Shown here one piece after another: positions 1-5,633 of a DNA stretch of 5,842 nucleotides (the first letter of the stretch is position 1; each line of letters starts with the position of its first letter). Both the position numbers and the translations under genes were made by a program. The DNA is taken from positions 1 through 5,842 of the forward strand of contig CAMZKY010000324.1 in NCBI GenBank assembly GCA_947311455.1. Reading direction: 5' to 3'. The notes below the pieces were generated by a model. That model was not told where the DNA came from, ran no database searches, and saw only the letters and a program-made list of their open reading frames with translations. Origin of the DNA: an uncultured Marinosulfonomonas sp. Lineage in GTDB: Bacteria; Pseudomonadota; Alphaproteobacteria; Rhodobacterales; Rhodobacteraceae.

Positions 1-221
1 GCGCTGATGATCCCAAGGTTGGGTTTGCGCGCATCCGCAAGCGCGGGTTTATCAACGCCCGTTGCCGCGTAGGCATGCGCCTGATTTCCGCAGGTTAAAT
101 GCGCGCGCCGCGGCCCTTCCTGGCGGGCCTGTTCCATGCGGCTCAGGTAAACGGCTCGGGTTTCTTTGCTGCGCTCCTGAATGCGTTTGGTGACGGCTTG
201 AATGGTTTTGTTTAGGTGCAT
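1..221 (-). CDS. edd: 6-phosphogluconate dehydratase, N-terminal part (runs off the left edge)
   Basis: Partial gene: 73 full codons from an ATG at 221, open to the window edge. Edd converts 6-phosphogluconate to 2-keto-3-deoxy-6-phosphogluconate, the first committed step of the cytoplasmic Entner-Doudoroff pathway, and belongs to the Fe-S dehydratase (IlvD/Edd) family. The visible N-terminus has the Edd pattern as I remember it from E. coli: a helix with V-T-x-R-I and R-S-x-E-T-R-x-x-Y-L (about residues 10-26), then C44-G45-N46 with A-H two residues on, then D-K-x-x-L and P-N-L-G-I-I-S just before the window ends. The start is supported by a GAGGG ribosome-binding site at 226-230, four bases upstream. 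The next expected segment (Y-N-D-M-L-S-A-H) and the remaining cluster ligands lie outside, so intactness is unknown. The gene has its own promoter and operator and is not co-transcribed with hemC. Confidence 0.9.
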   Translation of the reverse strand, partial: MHLNKTIQAVTKRIQERSKETRAVYLSRMEQARQEGPRRAHLTCGNQAHAYAATGVDKPALADARKPNLGIIS

Positions 222-242
222 GGGGCCCTCGATTCAGGTATC

Positions 243-256
243 TGTTAGCGCTAACA
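243..256. promoter_or_regulatory. 14-bp palindromic operator of LacI-family type upstream of edd
   Basis: TGTTAGCGCTAACA is a perfect palindrome with a central CG, the form typical of LacI/GalR-family repressor sites. It lies 21 bp upstream of the edd start codon and just downstream of the predicted -10 box, over the likely transcription start. That placement fits repression. The regulator gene is not in the window, so which LacI-type protein binds and its ligand (gluconate or another sugar signal) are inference. Confidence 0.7.
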
Positions 257-261
257 CAACC

Positions 262-289
262 CACATACCAAGTAATGCTATTATGTCAA
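262..289 (-). promoter_or_regulatory. Predicted edd promoter
   Basis: On the minus strand a perfect TTGACA -35 box (284-289) is followed after 16 bases by TATGTG (262-267), a modest -10 match. Transcription would start around 252-255, inside the 14-bp palindrome. The -35 is convincing; the -10 is weak, which would suit a regulated promoter. Confidence 0.5.
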
Positions 290-574
290 GTTGACGGTTT
301 TCTGAAAAATGTTTGGCGAATAGGGGGGGGAGGGATGAAGGCAAAGATGAACCTGAAAATTATTTCCAAGAGCATGTTTTCCGTTTCCCAAAAACAAATG
401 GGGCAATCTATTGATAACAATCGAATATATTGAAGTGTCATCGGCATTTAACAAAGTAAATTCAACACCGACGCAGCCTTTGAACCAACACATAACCCAT
501 AGGGGAATATTAGATGGTTTGCCCATAGTTAAACAAACGCATATCTGCGGCATCCATTAATTCAATCGGCGAAC
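290..574. other. AT-rich spacer between hemC and edd with no supported gene
   Basis: Together with the edd control region this leaves about 350 bp between two leftward genes. The stretch is visibly AT-richer than the neighbouring genes. It contains a run of eight G at 323-330 and no clear terminator after hemC. A 90-codon leftward reading frame (553 to 281) crosses it, but its product resembles nothing I know, is rich in Cys, Pro and Trp, has no good ribosome-binding site and ends inside the edd -35 box. I read the stretch as non-coding, or possibly as decayed remains of a gene. Confidence 0.5.
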
Positions 575-1516
575 TTATAGCCAATCAAAAAAACCATCCG
601 GCGCACGGGTGCGTAAACGATCAGCCACAGAGCGGCCCAGATCAGCGGCGTCTTCGATCGGGGCGGTGTCTTGTTCTGTTAAGCAATCGGATCCATTGGT
701 GCGCAGGATTTCACCACGCAAGAATATGTTGCCACCATCCAGCACCGCAAGCCCGCCAATCGGGGTTTGGCACGATCCATCAAGCGCATCCAGAAAGGCC
801 CGTTCGGCAGCGAGCCGCTGGCCTGTTTCAACATCATGAATGGCCTCTAGCATTTCGGCCATACGCGTATCATCCCCGCGCCGTTCGATGCCGATGGCAC
901 CTTGGGCCACGGCGGGCAGCATTTCGTCCACTTCAACAGCCGATTGCGCCACATGGGCGTTGCCCAAACGATTAAGGCCGGCCATGGCTAGAAACGTCGC
1001 TTCGGCCACGCCATCGGCCAGTTTTTTAAGGCGCGTTTGCACGTTGCCGCGAAACTCGACGATGTTCAAATCGGGGCGGATATGCAGCAATTGTGCGCGG
1101 CGGCGCAGGCTTGAGGTGCCAACAGTTGCGCCATGGGAAAGATCGGCTAACCGTTTGATATTGGGGGAAACAAATGCATCGCGCACGTCTTCGCGGGGCA
1201 GGTAGGTGTCCAGTAGCAAACCGTCCGGTTGGGCCACGGGCATATCTTTCATCGAATGCACGGCAATGTCGATTTTACCCGACAGCATGTCTTCTTCGAT
1301 TTCCTTGGTAAACAGGCCTTTGCCGCCCACCTCTTTTAACGGGCGATCCTGAATCATGTCGCCTGTGGTTTTGATCACCACGATGTTAAACGCCTCGTCC
1401 GGCAGATCAAAAGCTGCGCCCAAACGGCGGCGGGTTTCATAGGCTTGCGCCAAGGCAAGGGGGGAACCACGGGTGCCGATGTTCAGGGGTGAAGCGGGGG
1501 TTGGAAGCTGTTTCAT
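575..1516 (-). CDS. hemC: Hydroxymethylbilane synthase (porphobilinogen deaminase)
   Basis: Cytoplasmic tetrapyrrole enzyme that joins four porphobilinogens into hydroxymethylbilane (EC 2.5.1.61). Its 313 residues match the usual length. Visible family features: N-I-G-T-R-G-S-P-L-A-L-A-Q near residues 12-24; V-H-S-M-K-D with K90 and catalytic Asp D91; G-T-S-S-L-R-R at 133-139 and R147/R156, the arginines that hold the growing pyrrole chain; and G-S-C-Q-T-P-I-G, where C249 anchors the dipyrromethane cofactor. The frame is open up to 1645, but the extra 43 residues are not family-like and would run almost to hemE. Two adjacent ATGs (1517-1519 and 1514-1516) are candidates. I chose the second because an AGATAGG-like ribosome-binding site then sits six bases away; using the first adds one Met. 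It is divergent from hemE, the enzyme two steps later in the pathway. No terminator is evident after its TAA. Confidence 0.96.
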   Translation of the reverse strand: MKQLPTPASPLNIGTRGSPLALAQAYETRRRLGAAFDLPDEAFNIVVIKTTGDMIQDRPLKEVGGKGLFTKEIEEDMLSGKIDIAVHSMKDMPVAQPDGLLLDTYLPREDVRDAFVSPNIKRLADLSHGATVGTSSLRRRAQLLHIRPDLNIVEFRGNVQTRLKKLADGVAEATFLAMAGLNRLGNAHVAQSAVEVDEMLPAVAQGAIGIERRGDDTRMAEMLEAIHDVETGQRLAAERAFLDALDGSCQTPIGGLAVLDGGNIFLRGEILRTNGSDCLTEQDTAPIEDAADLGRSVADRLRTRAPDGFFDWL

Positions 1517-1633
1517 CATGTGCCTATCTTTAAGCGCGTCAAATGGCCCTGACAACGGGAATTTAAGCGTGTTTGCCTTGACATCATGTCGCTGGTGCAG
1601 GACTTGAAGAAAAGCAAAGACAAAGGGTTTGAT
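1517..1633. promoter_or_regulatory. Divergent hemC/hemE control region
   Basis: This 117-bp spacer must hold both promoters. On the plus strand there is a perfect TTGACA at 1578-1583, but no convincing -10 box 16-18 bases further on. It overlaps an 11-bp inverted repeat, GACAT-C-ATGTC, at 1580-1590. On the minus strand TTGTCA and TAAAGA are 17 bases apart, but would start transcription almost at the hemC start codon. I could not find a complete FNR-type TTGAT-N4-ATCAA site. Promoter assignment is therefore uncertain. Confidence 0.45.
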
Positions 1634-2665
1634 ATGGCTGAGCAAAAGAAACTGTTACGCGCGCTTGCAGGGGAAACACTGGATACGCCTCCGGTTTGGA
1701 TGATGCGTCAGGCGGGGCGGTATTTGCCCGAATACAAAGCCACCCGGGCGCAGGCCGGAGATTTTCTGTCGCTGTGTTATAATTCCGATCTGGCCGCCGA
1801 GGTAACCTTGCAGCCCATTCGCCGTTACGGGTTTGATGCGGCGATCATGTTTGCCGATATTTTGCTTGTTCCTCAGGCACTTGGCGCAGATGTGTGGTTT
1901 GTTACGGGCGAAGGCCCGCGCCTGTCAACCATCACAACCGCCGATGAAATGGCGGCGCTAAAACCGGCCGATGCGATCCATGACAAGCTTGCGCCGATCT
2001 ATGAAACCCTGCGAATTTTGCGCCGTGAATTGCCCGAGGAAACCACGTTGATCGGTTTCGCGGGTGCGCCGTGGACTGTGGCTACCTATATGATTGCGGG
2101 TCGTGGCACGCCGGATCAGGGGCCGGCGCATGCTCTGAAAACGGCGGATCGCGCAACGTTTGAAGCTGTGATAAACCGTGTAACCGATGCGACCATTGAA
2201 TATCTGCTGATGCAAATCGAGGCTGGCGCCGAAGTGATCAAACTGTTTGATTCTTGGGCTGGTTCATTGCAAGGCGATGATTTTGTTAAATATTCTTTAG
2301 AACCCGCCAAGAAAATAATCGCCGCCCTCAAGGCCAAATACCCGCATGTGCCTGTGATTGCCTTCCCGCGCGAAGCCGGCCCAGCCTATGAAGGGTTTGC
2401 CAAAGCGGTTGGTGCGGATTGTCTGGCGATTGATACCAAAGGTGATCTGACATGGGCGGCGGAAGTGCTGCAAAAAGACGGCTGTGTGCAGGGCAACCTT
2501 GACCCGAAACTGATGGTCGAAGGCGGAGAGCGTTTGATTTCCGAGACCAAACGTATCGTCAAAGCGCTGGGCAACGGGCCGCATATTTTCAACCTTGGCC
2601 ACGGGATTACGCCGGATGCTGACCCCGAAAATGTGAACATCATGCTTGAGGCGATCCGCGGATAA
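1634..2665 (+). CDS. hemE: Uroporphyrinogen decarboxylase
   Basis: Removes the four acetate carboxyls of uroporphyrinogen III to give coproporphyrinogen III (EC 4.1.1.37), in the cytoplasm, without a cofactor. The 343-residue product has the family length. It carries the signature M-R-Q-A-G-R-Y-L-P-E-Y (R25 and R29 bind substrate carboxylates), F-A-D-I-L with the key Asp D75, the G-F-A-G-A-P-W-T region leading to Y152, L-F-D-S-W with S207, and F-N-L-G-H-G-I at the C-terminus with H323. These correspond to human Asp86, Tyr164, Ser219 and His339. The frame is open from an ATG at 1586, but that would add 16 lysine-rich residues without family similarity. The ATG at 1634 gives the normal N-terminus and has an AAAGGG ribosome-binding site about six bases upstream. 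It is divergent from hemC and converges on the phospholipase D-like gene. Confidence 0.97.
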   Translation: MAEQKKLLRALAGETLDTPPVWMMRQAGRYLPEYKATRAQAGDFLSLCYNSDLAAEVTLQPIRRYGFDAAIMFADILLVPQALGADVWFVTGEGPRLSTITTADEMAALKPADAIHDKLAPIYETLRILRRELPEETTLIGFAGAPWTVATYMIAGRGTPDQGPAHALKTADRATFEAVINRVTDATIEYLLMQIEAGAEVIKLFDSWAGSLQGDDFVKYSLEPAKKIIAALKAKYPHVPVIAFPREAGPAYEGFAKAVGADCLAIDTKGDLTWAAEVLQKDGCVQGNLDPKLMVEGGERLISETKRIVKALGNGPHIFNLGHGITPDADPENVNIMLEAIRG

Positions 2666-2676
2666 AAGTTAACGCA

Positions 2677-2714
2677 GTGCCATATCAAAACCGCGATCAG
2701 CGCTGATTTGGCAC
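2677..2714 (+). other. Long imperfect hairpin just after hemE
   Basis: The arms GTGCCA (2677-2682) and TGGCAC (2709-2714) pair. After one T-T mismatch, ATCA (2684-2687) pairs with TGAT (2704-2707). The loop holds a further CGC/GCG pairing (2692-2694 with 2700-2702). It starts 11 bases after the hemE stop codon and has no T-tract on either side, so it is more likely an mRNA 3' structure or a regulator site than a terminator on its own. Confidence 0.5.
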
Positions 2715-2741
2715 GACTCACCGGAATCCATAGGTTAACAA

Positions 2742-2759
2742 GGGAAATTCCCGTTTTTT
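2742..2759 (+). terminator. Weak T-tracted hairpin, possible hemE terminator
   Basis: GGGA (2742-2745) pairs with TCCC (2749-2752) across a three-base loop, followed after one G by six T (2754-2759). The T-tract is good but the stem is only four base pairs. It is the best rightward terminator candidate after hemE, perhaps helped by the larger hairpin upstream. Confidence 0.35.
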
Positions 2760-2761
2760 GC

Positions 2762-2805
2762 TGTATTGCAAACGTATGGCAAGCGTATGGCAAGCGTATG
2801 GCAAA
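2762..2805. repeat. Four tandem 11-bp units between hemE and the PLD gene
   Basis: CGTATGGCAAG is repeated head to tail: 2773-2783 and 2784-2794 are identical, and 2795-2805 differs only in the last base. A more diverged unit (TGTATTGCAAA, 8 of 11 bases the same) precedes them at 2762-2772. The period of 11 is near one helical turn, so every unit would face the same side of the DNA. It lies outside any supported gene, between two convergent genes. Confidence 0.85.
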
Positions 2806-2850
2806 TTTTCCGGAATTTCGCCGGTTAACGGAGCGCACGCCTGTTTTTCG

Positions 2851-3909
2851 TTAACCAAATGCGGCAATAATTCTGTCGATTTCAGTGCGGGCCGAAACGG
2901 CAACGCGATGTTGCAGGGCGCGGGCTTGCACGTCCGGCTCATCAATATCCCCATAAATCAGAATGTTCTCATCGTTGGATTTGTTGGCCGGTTTGGTATA
3001 ATTAAAGCTGCCGAAAATTGTCAGTTGATCATCAATCGCCATCAGTTTGTGGTGCAGCTTGCCCAAACCCCCTTGTCCTCCGGCTTCGGAAATTGAAATG
3101 CCTGCCGCCACCATGCCGCGTTTGGCGGCCCATTTCTGATTGGCCTGACGGCGATCCAGAACCCCGTTTACCGTAACGCCCCGATCATGGGCGGCAATCA
3201 GCGCGTCATCAATGCCCGAAGATTGTGCAAAGGTAAACGCGGCAAAATCAATCCGCGTTTTGGCCTTGAGGATTTGTTTCATGATCTCCATTTCGGGGCC
3301 GTGATCAGGGGCAAACAGCGCCTTGACCCGCACGCCATCCACACGCGCTTCTTTGGGTTTTTCATCGCGGTCGATGCTGTTTTTGCCAAACCGTCCGGCG
3401 CGAATTTCGCGGAACTCTTTTTTATACTGGTTGGCAATTTCGGCGTCATGCACGATCACCACATGGTTCAGGTTTTTGGTTACCCCTGTGGTGGTGAAAT
3501 TGGTGGATCCGGTTAAAACCGAATTGCCCAGCACCATGAATTTTTGATGGAATATGCTGGGGTTGAAATCCATTTTCACATCGGTGGTTGATCGTAGGAT
3601 TGCCGCCAGTAATTCGCGGTTTACCTGATGCGCACCACTGGCGGTAAAGGCCTCGGCAAGGTTTGCGGGTTTGGATTTGCCCAACAGGTAGCTTTGTTCG
3701 ATCACCAGATCAATATTCACTCCGCGCAGGCGGGCGTTGATGATGGCTTCGGCAATCGGTTGATGGTCAATTTCCTGCACCGCAATCATCAGGTTTTGCC
3801 GCCGTTTGGCGCTGTCGATAAAGGCGATGATCGGATCAACCAGTGAATCCGCGCCGCCTTGTTGTTGTGGGCCAAGATAAAGTTCGAAATTGTCGATGGT
3901 GTTGGGCAT
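2851..3909 (-). CDS. Two-HKD phospholipase D-superfamily protein
   Basis: A 352-residue protein with two phospholipase D-type domains (PLDc_2-like). The superfamily includes phospholipases, cardiolipin synthases and nucleases; the substrate cannot be told from sequence alone. Domain 1 (about 1-175) has the helix and strand pattern of the fold, then H121-x-K123 and G134-S135-x-N137. Domain 2 (about 190-350) has a complete motif: H286-x-K288, D293, G300-S301-x-N303. In motif 1 the Asp is missing: one residue is absent where it should stand, between L127 and G128. There is no signal peptide or clear membrane segment, so it is probably cytoplasmic, which favours a nuclease or soluble hydrolase over a membrane cardiolipin synthase. 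The frame is open to 4023, but the ATG at 3909 has an AAGGA site (3917-3921) seven bases upstream and opens a plausible N-terminus. It is convergent with hemE and divergent from glpK, with no apparent functional link to either. Confidence 0.85.
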   Translation of the reverse strand: MPNTIDNFELYLGPQQQGGADSLVDPIIAFIDSAKRRQNLMIAVQEIDHQPIAEAIINARLRGVNIDLVIEQSYLLGKSKPANLAEAFTASGAHQVNRELLAAILRSTTDVKMDFNPSIFHQKFMVLGNSVLTGSTNFTTTGVTKNLNHVVIVHDAEIANQYKKEFREIRAGRFGKNSIDRDEKPKEARVDGVRVKALFAPDHGPEMEIMKQILKAKTRIDFAAFTFAQSSGIDDALIAAHDRGVTVNGVLDRRQANQKWAAKRGMVAAGISISEAGGQGGLGKLHHKLMAIDDQLTIFGSFNYTKPANKSNDENILIYGDIDEPDVQARALQHRVAVSARTEIDRIIAAFG

Positions 3910-3937
3910 TTGAAAATCCTTATGTCGAATACACGTT

Positions 3938-3946
3938 ATGATAGCA
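3938..3946 (-). promoter_or_regulatory. Extended -10 element for the PLD-like gene
   Basis: Read leftward, TGC is followed directly by TATCAT (3938-3943), a five-of-six -10 match with an extended-TGn. The -35 region is poor (TGCAAA at 16 bases). The start would be near 3931, giving a short leader of about 20 bases that contains the ribosome-binding site. Confidence 0.4.
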
Positions 3947-3956
3947 TATGTTTCAC

Positions 3957-3990
3957 ATTTTTGCATCGAGCCTTGCATTGGGGCAAAAAT
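3957..3990. repeat. 8-bp inverted repeat upstream of glpK
   Basis: ATTTTTGC (3957-3964) and GCAAAAAT (3983-3990) are exact inverted copies 18 bases apart. The right arm is also part of GGGCAAAAA (3981-3989), which recurs at 4003-4011, 22 bases on. It lies in the 113-bp spacer that must contain the glpK promoter. It could be an operator or a leader hairpin; no regulator family is recognised. Confidence 0.5.
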
Positions 3991-4010
3991 CGGCTGAAAC
4001 TCGGGCAAAA

Positions 4011-4015
4011 AAGGA
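4011..4015 (+). promoter_or_regulatory. glpK ribosome-binding site
   Basis: AAGGA ends seven bases before the ATG at 4023. It decides between that start and the in-frame ATGs at 3948 (too early, not family-like) and 4032 (spacing 16, too far). Confidence 0.75.
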
Positions 4016-4022
4016 TAGTCCA

Positions 4023-5507
4023 ATGTATGTCATGGCGATAGATCAAGGCACCACGTCGTCCCGCACCATTTTGTTTGATGGGGATATGAAACCCGCTGCC
4101 GGTGCACAGGCCGAGTTTGATCAGCATTTTCCGCAATCGGGCTGGGTTGAACATGAGGTGGATGATCTGTGGAATACCGTTGTTTCCACCGCGCGTGAAG
4201 CGATGGAGCGGGCAGGGGCCAAGGCGGCGGATATTGCCGCGATCGGCATCACCAATCAGCGCGAAACCACGATTGTTTGGGATAAGGCCACGGGGCAACC
4301 CATTTATCGCGCGATTGTTTGGCAGGATCGACGCAGCGCCGATATTTGCGCCGCTTTGAAAGAGGCGGGCCATGAAAGCGAGATCACCGATAAAACCGGA
4401 TTGCTGCTGGATCCGTATTTTTCCGGCACCAAGGTTAAGTGGTTGCTGGATCATGTGGAGGGTGCGCGTGCACGTGCCGAAGCCGGCGAACTGCTATTTG
4501 GCACGGTGGATTGTTATCTGATCTGGCGGCTGACTGGGGGGGCTGTGCATGCCACTGATGCCACCAATGCGGCGCGCACGTTGATGTATAATATTCGTGA
4601 CGGGCATTGGGACACGGCGATTTGCGATATGCTGGATGTGCCGATGGCGATGCTGCCCGATGTGCGCGATTGCGACGGTGATTTTGGCGCAACCACGCCC
4701 GATCTGTTTGGTGCGCCGATTGCCATTCGCGGGGTTGCAGGGGATCAACAGGCGGCCACGGTGGGGCAGGCGTGTTTTGCGCCAGGGATGATGAAATCCA
4801 CCTATGGCACGGGGTGTTTTGCGGTGCTGAATACTGGCGAAACGTTGGTGAAAAGCCGCAATAAATTGCTGGGCACCATCGCCTATCAGTTGGGCGGAAA
4901 AACCACCTATGCGCTGGAAGGCTCGATCTTTATTGCCGGTGCTGCGGTGCAATGGCTGCGCGACGGGCTGGGGATTATTGACAATGCTGGCGAAACGCAG
5001 GCTTTGGCCGAAAATGCCGATCAGGGGCAGGATGTGATTATGGTGCCCGCCTTTACCGGCCTTGGCGCGCCTTACTGGAATGCCGATTGTCGCGGGGCGG
5101 TGTTTGGCCTGACGCGCGGCACAACCCCCGCCGAAATGGCCCGCGCCGCACTGGAAAGCGTCGGTTATCAGACCCGAGATTTGCTTGAGGCAATGCGGGC
5201 GGATTGGCAGGGTGCTGGCGGTGACGCGGTGCTGCGGGTTGATGGGGGGATGACAGCCAGCAATTATACCATGCAGTTTTTGGCCGATATTCTGGGTGCG
5301 CAAGTGGATCGCCCGACAATTCTGGAAACCACCGCCCTTGGGGTGGCGTGGATTGCGGGGATGAAGGCGGGGGTGTATCCGTCGCAAGATGAATTCAGCA
5401 GATCATGGGCGCTTGAGCGACGGTTTGAGCCGGTGATGGATGTGGCGGCTCGGGACGGGAAATACGCAAACTGGAAACGGGCCGTGAAGGCCACGCAGGT
5501 ATTTTAA
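4023..5507 (+). CDS. glpK: Glycerol kinase
   Basis: Phosphorylates glycerol to sn-glycerol 3-phosphate with ATP (EC 2.7.1.30) in the cytoplasm, trapping glycerol for catabolism or lipid synthesis. Its 494 residues are the usual length for this FGGY-family kinase. Seen: the phosphate loop A-I-D-Q-G-T-T-S-S-R (5-14); glycerol-site residues R80-E81, W100 and Y132; the first FGGY signature at about 132-144 (Y-F-S-G-T-K-V-K-W); catalytic D241 in G-V-A-G-D-Q-Q; T-Y-G-T-G (260-264); and the second signature from G358 through the helix around 380. The fructose-bisphosphate loop G-G-T-R known from E. coli is not present before D241, and the C-terminal segment that contacts EIIA-Glc in E. coli is different, so those controls probably do not apply. 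No other glp gene adjoins; it is divergent from the PLD-like gene and followed by an insertion sequence. Confidence 0.97.
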   Translation: MYVMAIDQGTTSSRTILFDGDMKPAAGAQAEFDQHFPQSGWVEHEVDDLWNTVVSTAREAMERAGAKAADIAAIGITNQRETTIVWDKATGQPIYRAIVWQDRRSADICAALKEAGHESEITDKTGLLLDPYFSGTKVKWLLDHVEGARARAEAGELLFGTVDCYLIWRLTGGAVHATDATNAARTLMYNIRDGHWDTAICDMLDVPMAMLPDVRDCDGDFGATTPDLFGAPIAIRGVAGDQQAATVGQACFAPGMMKSTYGTGCFAVLNTGETLVKSRNKLLGTIAYQLGGKTTYALEGSIFIAGAAVQWLRDGLGIIDNAGETQALAENADQGQDVIMVPAFTGLGAPYWNADCRGAVFGLTRGTTPAEMARAALESVGYQTRDLLEAMRADWQGAGGDAVLRVDGGMTASNYTMQFLADILGAQVDRPTILETTALGVAWIAGMKAGVYPSQDEFSRSWALERRFEPVMDVAARDGKYANWKRAVKATQVF

Positions 5508-5566
5508 TTATATAAAATCAACATCTTAAATGGTTTATTGCGTGAACTTAACGAATCTACTATTCC

Positions 5567-5581
5567 GGAATCGTGGATTCC
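5567..5581. repeat. Short inverted repeat after glpK
   Basis: GGAATC (5567-5572) and GATTCC (5576-5581) are inverted copies around GTG. It lies about 60 bases past the glpK stop in AT-rich non-coding DNA. The left part also belongs to the perfect palindrome ATTCCGGAAT (5562-5571). There is no T-tract, so it is not a standard terminator. Confidence 0.45.
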
Positions 5582-5591
5582 ATAGGCCAAG

Positions 5592-5618
5592 AAAAAACCC
5601 GATACTTATGATCGGGTT
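5592..5618 (-). terminator. Leftward rho-independent terminator
   Basis: On the minus strand AACCCGAT pairs with ATCGGGTT (5611-5618 with 5596-5603) around a seven-base loop, and the stem runs into a run of T (5592-5597). Read rightward there is no T-tract. It would stop transcription coming from the right, towards glpK: from a gene displaced by, or antisense reading out of, the insertion sequence. Confidence 0.65.
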
Positions 5619-5633
5619 CAGATCACTGACAAA

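Noticed and set aside
335..433. A 32-residue rightward frame after the G-run
   Set aside because: The G-rich run looks like a ribosome-binding site but touches the ATG. The product is short and unrecognised, and nothing else supports it.
281..553. A 90-codon leftward reading frame as a gene
   Set aside because: There is no recognisable family, a poor ribosome-binding site and unusual composition, and its end overlaps the edd -35 box. It is reported only as an uncertain spacer.
1578..1606. A complete sigma-70 promoter for hemE
   Set aside because: The -35 is perfect, but no acceptable -10 occurs at 16-18 bases. It is kept only as part of the control region.
1586..1633. 16-residue N-terminal extension of HemE
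   Set aside because: It is lysine-rich without family similarity, and begins inside the divergent control region. The ATG at 1634 gives the normal family start.
1517..1645. Long N-terminal extension of HemC
   Set aside because: The 43 added residues are not part of the family and would overlap the hemE start region on the opposite strand. The ATG at 1516 has a better ribosome-binding site distance.
2762..2805. A CRISPR array
   Set aside because: The units are 11 bp and directly adjacent with no spacers, so this is a tandem repeat.
3910..4022. Extended starts of the PLD-like protein (4023) and GlpK (3948), which would make the two genes overlap head to head
   Set aside because: Both extensions lack family similarity. 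Good ribosome-binding sites support the internal ATGs at 3909 and 4023.
4494..5387. 297-codon leftward frame inside glpK
   Set aside because: It is an antisense shadow of glpK, with His-, Arg- and Pro-rich composition typical of the reverse frame of a GC-rich gene.
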